Below are positions 13,781 to 18,130 of a stretch of DNA of 18,130 nucleotides, piece by piece. Origin of the DNA: JBPEXY01 sp052031065 (GTDB lineage: Bacteria; Pseudomonadota; Gammaproteobacteria; Immundisolibacterales; Immundisolibacteraceae); assembly GCA_052031065.1 (NCBI GenBank), contig JBPEXY010000153.1, positions 1 to 18,130 of the forward strand, written 5' to 3'. A program made the translations under genes and the position numbers. Under the pieces are notes generated by a model. It did no database searches. It saw only the letters and a program-made list of their open reading frames with translations, and was not told where the DNA came from. Numbering within the stretch: the stretch's first letter is position 1; every line of letters begins with the position of its first letter.

Positions 13781-15061
13781 ATGAACAGCGAGCACAATCC
13801 AGATCAGGAAAACGGATCAACAGACTCTTTGGATAATCTGCTCGATTCCGTACGCAATCACCTGGGAGCAACACCCGAATCCGCTGCTGACCTTGACGAG
13901 GAAATTCCGCTATTAACGGACGTTGTGGTCCCAGCTACCGGCACACAGCCGCCACCGCATAACATCACTCCCGGATCTGCACTGATTGAGCCTGAGCTAT
14001 CTGCACCAGCTGAAGACCCAGCGGGCAACGAAGGCAACCTGTCTACCACTTCCACAGTTGTAGATGAAGAGGTAACCGACCTTCTGAATGAAACCGTGAT
14101 CAGCGAGGTTAGCGCTATGCAGACCACACCTGCTATTGGTGATGATGACGCCGCTGATCCACCAGTGCATTTAAGCCAGGGTGATCCATATGGGGAGACT
14201 CAGAGCGAAGATCACGAAAAAGCTGCCGACGACTGGCTTGATGAAACCGTACTCAGCACCCCCATTGAAATTGCTGGGGCTCCTGCCTCCGACACCCCGC
14301 AGAACGATAACGAACAGAGTTTTGATATCAATCTTGAGATGGCCGCAGAAACAACCAGGCTTGAGAGTATCGATGACGAAACCGCTGATCCAATGGTGCA
14401 TTTAACCTCGGGTAGCCAGGGTGATCCATATGGGGAGACTCAGAGCAAAGATCACGAAAAAGCTGCCGACGACTGGCTTGATGAAACCGTTCTTAGCACC
14501 ACCAATGAAATAGCCGGCCCCCCTGCCTCCGAACCCACGCAGAGCCCCGATAACGAACAGGGTTTTGATATCGATCTTGAGCTGGCCGCAGAAACAACCA
14601 GGCTTGACAGCTTGGAAAGTCCAGCGGTCAACATATTGGCACCTGAAGACTCTCGTCAACAGACTGTAGTGCCGGAACCAGACAATAAGGCCTTCTCACA
14701 GATCGTTGACCAGGACTCCAGCACCGGGGACTCCCAGACACCTTCCTCCCAGACACCTCCCTCCCAGACGCCCTCGCTGACTGACTCATCGAACGAAACT
14801 TATGAGCCAGTTCATCACAAACCAGTTGAAGCCCCCATAGAAGCCAAGCCCGATGCCATCGCAGGTTTGGAGACACAGCGAAAAGAAAACCCCGAAGAAA
14901 GCCCTGTACCCAAGGCCTACCAGACCGATACCGTGGCAACGGATGACCTGTCACTCTGCCTTGAGCAACTTGAGCAGCTGATTGATCAACGCTGCTCCAG
15001 ACTGGCGAACGAGTTGAAAGATGAAGTTCGCCAGCTGTTTACCGATTTCCCGACCGACTGA
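13781..15061 (+). CDS. Acidic, repeat-containing hypothetical protein between holC and valS
   Basis: The protein has 426 residues and an unknown function. It is strongly acidic and rich in Thr, Ser and Pro. It has no signal peptide or membrane segment and looks mostly disordered. Three parts stand out. The N-terminus (1-55) has short hydrophobic motifs LDNLLDSV and IPLLTDVVV. The middle has a near-identical duplication of about 77 residues (about 124-200 and 201-280) with DWLDETVLS at 151-159 and 231-239, and a shortened older copy, DLLNETVIS, at 100-108. The C-terminus (about 392-426) is a probable amphipathic helix, LCLEQLEQLIDQRCSRLANE and on. Many Gammaproteobacteria have a shorter unnamed gene at this spot, so the termini are probably the ancestral part and the middle an expansion. 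It starts 2 bases after holC, so cotranslation is likely. Confidence 0.85.
   Translation: MNSEHNPDQENGSTDSLDNLLDSVRNHLGATPESAADLDEEIPLLTDVVVPATGTQPPPHNITPGSALIEPELSAPAEDPAGNEGNLSTTSTVVDEEVTDLLNETVISEVSAMQTTPAIGDDDAADPPVHLSQGDPYGETQSEDHEKAADDWLDETVLSTPIEIAGAPASDTPQNDNEQSFDINLEMAAETTRLESIDDETADPMVHLTSGSQGDPYGETQSKDHEKAADDWLDETVLSTTNEIAGPPASEPTQSPDNEQGFDIDLELAAETTRLDSLESPAVNILAPEDSRQQTVVPEPDNKAFSQIVDQDSSTGDSQTPSSQTPPSQTPSLTDSSNETYEPVHHKPVEAPIEAKPDAIAGLETQRKENPEESPVPKAYQTDTVATDDLSLCLEQLEQLIDQRCSRLANELKDEVRQLFTDFPTD
14151..14608 (+). repeat. In-frame tandem duplication (about 231-bp unit) inside the acidic protein gene
   Basis: Unit one begins at CCGCTGATCC at 14151 and unit two at 14382, an offset of 231 bases or 77 codons. 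The core at 14174-14250 recurs at 14414-14490, 77 bases with a single mismatch (g14207 versus a14447, Glu to Lys). Unit two carries a 9-base insertion before the core. The high DNA identity points to a recent duplication. Confidence 0.93.
14732..14776 (+). repeat. Three 15-bp tandem units encoding SQTP(S/P)
   Basis: TCCCAGACACCTTCC (14732-14746), TCCCAGACACCTCCC (14747-14761) and TCCCAGACGCCCTCG (14762-14776) are successive 5-codon units, giving a Ser-Gln-Thr-Pro run in the disordered part of the acidic protein. Confidence 0.9.
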
Positions 15062-15091
15062 CACCACGGTCGCCGTTCCTCTTCACTCTCA

Positions 15092-15113
15092 TCGCTGCTG
15101 CCCGGTTCAGCGA
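15092..15113 (+). other. Short inverted repeat in the valS leader
   Basis: TCGCTG (15092-15097) and CAGCGA (15108-15113) form a perfect 6-bp stem with a 10-base loop. It ends 29 bases before the valS ATG. No T-tract follows at once, so terminator function is not supported. Confidence 0.3.
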
Positions 15114-15142
15114 CCTAACCCGTTGTTATTTTGATAAAACAG

Positions 15143-17935
15143 ATGGAAAAGACCTACAACCCGCACGATATTGAACAGAAGTGGTACCAGCGCTGGGAAC
15201 AAAACGGCCAGTTCAGCGCCAGCGGCAGTGGCGAGCCTTACTGCATTGTAATTCCGCCCCCCAACGTCACCGGCTACCTGCACATGGGCCATGCGTTCCA
15301 GGACACCATCATGGACCTGCTGGTTCGCTACCGGCGGATGCGCGGAAACAACACGCTCTGGCAGGTCGGTACCGATCACGCCGGCATCGCCACACAGATG
15401 GTTGTCGAGCGGCAACTCGCCGCACAGAACATCAGCCGTCATGATCTGGGCCGCGACGCATTTGTCGACAGGGTCTGGGATTGGAAAGCACAATCCGGTG
15501 GCCAAATTACCCGTCAGTTGCGACGTATGGGCGCCTCCGCGGATTGGCAGCGCGAACGGTTCACCATGGATAAAGGACTCTCCCACGCTGTGCGCGAGGT
15601 TTTTATTCAGCTTTATGAAAAAGGACTGATTTATCGCGGTAAGCGGCTGGTGAACTGGGACCCGGTTCTGCACACCGCCATTTCCGACCTGGAAGTTGAA
15701 TCAACCGAAGAGCAGGGTCACTTGTGGCACATTCGTTACCCATTGGCTGACGACAGCGGCTCGTTGGTGGTTGCGACGACCCGACCAGAGACCATGCTCG
15801 GCGACACTGCGGTAGCGGTTCACCCCGATGATGAGCGCTACAAACACCTGATAGGGAAAAAGATTCGTCTGCCAATAAGCGGCCGCGAAATTCCAGTTAT
15901 TGCTGACGATTATGTCGACCAGGAATTTGGTTCTGGTTGCGTAAAGATCACCCCCGCACACGACTTTAACGACTATCAGATCGGCCAGCGACATGACCTG
16001 CCGATGATTAACGTACTCACCGCCGATGCGGCGATCAGCGACGATATGCCGGAAAGCTATCGTGGACTTGATCGGTTTGTGGCACGAAAAAAACTGGTTG
16101 ATGAACTGCAGTCTCTAGGCCTGATAGAAAAGATCGACGCACACACCTTGATGGTTCCGCGCGGTGACCGCAGCGGTGCGGTGATCGAGCCCTGGCTGAC
16201 TGACCAGTGGTACGTAAAGGTCGCACCGCTGGCGGAACCGGCGATTGCCGCCGTTGAAAACGGCGACATTCGGTTCGTTCCCGAGAACTGGGCACGTACC
16301 TATTTCGAGTGGATGAATAACCTGGAGGACTGGTGCATCTCCCGGCAGATCTGGTGGGGCCACCGTATCCCGGTCTGGTATGACGACGCCGGTAATCATT
16401 ACGCCGGCCACGATGAAGCTGAGGTACGCCATCGCAACCAGCTCGGTGATGAGACCGCCTTACGACAGGACGACGACGTGCTGGACACATGGTTTTCTTC
16501 CGCACTCTGGCCCTTCTCGACCCTTGGCTGGCCAGAAAAAACCCCGGAGCTGGAGACGTTTTACCCAACCAGCGTCCTGGTAACTGGCTTTGACATCATT
16601 TTCTTCTGGGTTGCGCGGATGATCATGATGGGCATCGAATTCACCGGTCAGGTGCCGTTTCGCGAGGTCTACATCCATGGACTGGTACGCGATGCCGACG
16701 GTCAGAAAATGTCCAAATCCAAGGGCAATGTACTCGACCCACTTGATCTGATCGACGGCGTTGACCTGGAAACCCTGGTGACCCAGCGCACCACCGGGTT
16801 AATGCAACCGGAAATGAAAAGTCGCATCGAAAAAACAACACGCAACCAGTTTCCGGATGGCATACCGGCATTCGGTACCGATGCTCTGCGGTTCACCTTT
16901 GCCTCACAGGCAACCCTGGGTCGGGATATCCGCTTTGATCTACAGCGCATCGAAGGTTATCGGAATTTCTGCACCAAACTCTGGAACGCCAGCCGTTATG
17001 TGCTGATGAACACCGCTAAGCTGACGCAAACTTCACAGACCAGCGCCAGCTCGCCAGACGCCTATTCACTGGCTGACCGCTGGATTCGCTCCCGTTTCGG
17101 TCAGACTCTGCAGCGGGTCGAATCCGCAGTCAATGAATACCGTTTCGATTACATGGCCAACGAACTCTATCAGTTCGCCTGGGAGAGCTACTGCGACTGG
17201 TACATCGAACTCACCAAACCGGTGCTCAACGGCGATGACCCGCAGGCAATTACAGCAACCACAGAGACCCTGCTGACCATACTCGAAGCGCTCTTACGTG
17301 CAGCCCATCCGGTGATTCCATTCATCACCGAGGAGATATGGCAACTGCTGCGCAGCCAAACCGAAACCGGCTACAGCAGTGGTGAAGAAAGCCTGATGCT
17401 GCAAGACTGGCCAACGCAGGAGCCGTTCACGCCCGACCCGGCCGCAGAACAGTCGATTGAATGGCTGCAGCAGGTCGTCAGCAGCGTACGCACGATTCGC
17501 GGTGAAATGAACATACCACCACGCAAACCACTATCAATCCTGCTTCAGGGCGGTAACGACATTGACCGGGAATACTTTCGATCACAGCAGGAGCTAATCA
17601 AGGCCCTCGGCAGTATCGACCAGATTACCTGGCTCGATACCGCTGCTGAAGCACCGGAAAGTGCCACCGGACTGGTCGGCGCGATGCAGGTGATGGTGCC
17701 ACTGGCTGATCTTATCGATCCGGTTGCAGAGCTACAGCGTCTCGACAAGGAGATCAATCGCCTGCAAAAGAGCATCGTTGGCGCGGAGAAGAAACTGGCC
17801 AATGAAGCCTTTATCGCTAAAGCCCCGGCCGAGGTGGTTGCCAAAGAGCAACAGAAACTCACCGCGACGCAACTGCAGCTCGATGAACTCAAACAGCAAC
17901 AGCAGCGCATCGCCACGCTGGCTGAAAACCGCTAA
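15143..17935 (+). CDS. valS: Valyl-tRNA synthetase
   Basis: This 930-residue class I synthetase charges tRNA-Val. The ATG at 15143 (MEKTYNPHDIEQ) matches the E. coli start. An in-frame TTG four codons upstream is unlikely. Neither has a clear ribosome binding site. The ATP-binding HIGH motif is HMGH (47-50) in PPPNVTGYLHMGH, and KMSKS is at 522-526. The CP1 editing domain, which removes mischarged threonine, carries TTRPETMLGD from about residue 212. An anticodon-binding helical domain follows. The C-terminus (about 855-930) is the expected coiled coil, rich in Leu, Lys and Gln (ELQRLDKEINRLQ ... LDELKQQQQRI). It lies 81 bases after the acidic protein gene and converges on prfC, 19 bases away. 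Confidence 0.98.
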   Translation: MEKTYNPHDIEQKWYQRWEQNGQFSASGSGEPYCIVIPPPNVTGYLHMGHAFQDTIMDLLVRYRRMRGNNTLWQVGTDHAGIATQMVVERQLAAQNISRHDLGRDAFVDRVWDWKAQSGGQITRQLRRMGASADWQRERFTMDKGLSHAVREVFIQLYEKGLIYRGKRLVNWDPVLHTAISDLEVESTEEQGHLWHIRYPLADDSGSLVVATTRPETMLGDTAVAVHPDDERYKHLIGKKIRLPISGREIPVIADDYVDQEFGSGCVKITPAHDFNDYQIGQRHDLPMINVLTADAAISDDMPESYRGLDRFVARKKLVDELQSLGLIEKIDAHTLMVPRGDRSGAVIEPWLTDQWYVKVAPLAEPAIAAVENGDIRFVPENWARTYFEWMNNLEDWCISRQIWWGHRIPVWYDDAGNHYAGHDEAEVRHRNQLGDETALRQDDDVLDTWFSSALWPFSTLGWPEKTPELETFYPTSVLVTGFDIIFFWVARMIMMGIEFTGQVPFREVYIHGLVRDADGQKMSKSKGNVLDPLDLIDGVDLETLVTQRTTGLMQPEMKSRIEKTTRNQFPDGIPAFGTDALRFTFASQATLGRDIRFDLQRIEGYRNFCTKLWNASRYVLMNTAKLTQTSQTSASSPDAYSLADRWIRSRFGQTLQRVESAVNEYRFDYMANELYQFAWESYCDWYIELTKPVLNGDDPQAITATTETLLTILEALLRAAHPVIPFITEEIWQLLRSQTETGYSSGEESLMLQDWPTQEPFTPDPAAEQSIEWLQQVVSSVRTIRGEMNIPPRKPLSILLQGGNDIDREYFRSQQELIKALGSIDQITWLDTAAEAPESATGLVGAMQVMVPLADLIDPVAELQRLDKEINRLQKSIVGAEKKLANEAFIAKAPAEVVAKEQQKLTATQLQLDELKQQQQRIATLAENR

Positions 17936-17954
17936 CTCATAGCAACCAGGCGGA

Positions 17955-18130
17955 TCAACGCTCGCGAATGGCGAGAAACCGGATATCCGGCCAACGCTCC
18001 TGGGTCAGACTCAGATTAACCTGACTCGGAGCGATATAGGTCAGGTCATCACCGCCATCAAGAGCCAGATTCGCCTCTGCTTTATCTTTAAACTGCTGCA
18101 ACATTTTCGGGTCGTCACACTCGACCCAGC
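17955..18130 (-). CDS. prfC: Peptide chain release factor 3, C-terminal part (runs off the window's right edge)
   Basis: The reverse strand has 57 codons ending in TGA (17955-17957). They include WVECDDPKMLQQFKDKAEAN, LALDGGDDLTYIAPSQVNLS and QERWPDIRF. This matches the end of RF3 (E. coli: LALDGGDNLAYIATSMVNL and QERYPDVQF). RF3 is the GTPase that recycles RF1 and RF2 from ribosomes after peptide release. Only the last domain is inside the window, so the GTPase motifs cannot be checked. It is convergent with valS, with 19 bases between stops and no clear terminator hairpin. Confidence 0.92.
   Translation of the reverse strand, partial: WVECDDPKMLQQFKDKAEANLALDGGDDLTYIAPSQVNLSLTQERWPDIRFLAIRER

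Noticed and set aside
16035..16568. 177-codon minus-strand ORF inside valS
   Set aside because: It is antisense to the well-conserved valS catalytic region, with Arg/Pro-rich composition typical of a shadow frame.

Overview
This is an ordinary chromosomal segment of a gammaproteobacterium. The evidence is LptF/LptG (a Gram-negative lipopolysaccharide exporter), HolC, RF3, the gene orders nusB-ribH-ribB-ribE-ribD-nrdR-glyA and pepA-holC-(small acidic protein)-valS, and a RibB with a degenerate GTP cyclohydrolase II half, a form common in Proteobacteria. A Pseudomonas- or Chromatiales-like lineage would fit, but the sequence alone does not settle the order. I see no mobile element, CRISPR array, tRNA, rRNA or phage gene.

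Layout. Positions 1-5743 are one minus-strand block, read right to left: glyA, nrdR, ribD, ribE, ribB(X), ribH and the start of nusB. It joins one-carbon metabolism, the ribonucleotide reductase repressor, four riboflavin genes and an antitermination factor. Positions 5966-6754 hold a divergent plus-strand gene for an unusual helix-hairpin-helix DNA glycosylase with a C-terminal four-cysteine (probably 4Fe-4S) motif. Its stop codon overlaps that of a convergent GGDEF/EAL cyclic-di-GMP protein (6751-8949, minus). Positions 9167-11334 carry lptG and lptF (minus), overlapping by four bases. A 423-base gap separates them from the divergent plus-strand set pepA, holC, a repeat-rich acidic protein of unknown function, and valS (11758-17935). 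The window ends in the C-terminal codons of prfC (release factor 3) on the minus strand.

How the genes relate. RibD, RibB, RibH and RibE supply most riboflavin steps. The first step (GTP cyclohydrolase II) must be encoded elsewhere, because the GCHII-like half of RibB here lacks the zinc cysteines. LptF and LptG are the membrane subunits of the LPS exporter. HolC links the clamp loader to SSB, and valS and prfC serve translation.

Points most worth a second look: (1) a 16-bp tandem repeat between ribE and ribB that lays down successive two-codon start-stop mini-ORFs, the last overlapping the ribB start; (2) the Tag-like glycosylase, which lacks the Tag catalytic Glu and zinc site but has an EndoIII-like cysteine cluster; (3) the acidic holC-valS protein, grown by recent in-frame duplications; (4) several inverted repeats and one short ORF in the control regions. 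These are modest, local oddities. I found no clear new multi-gene system here.
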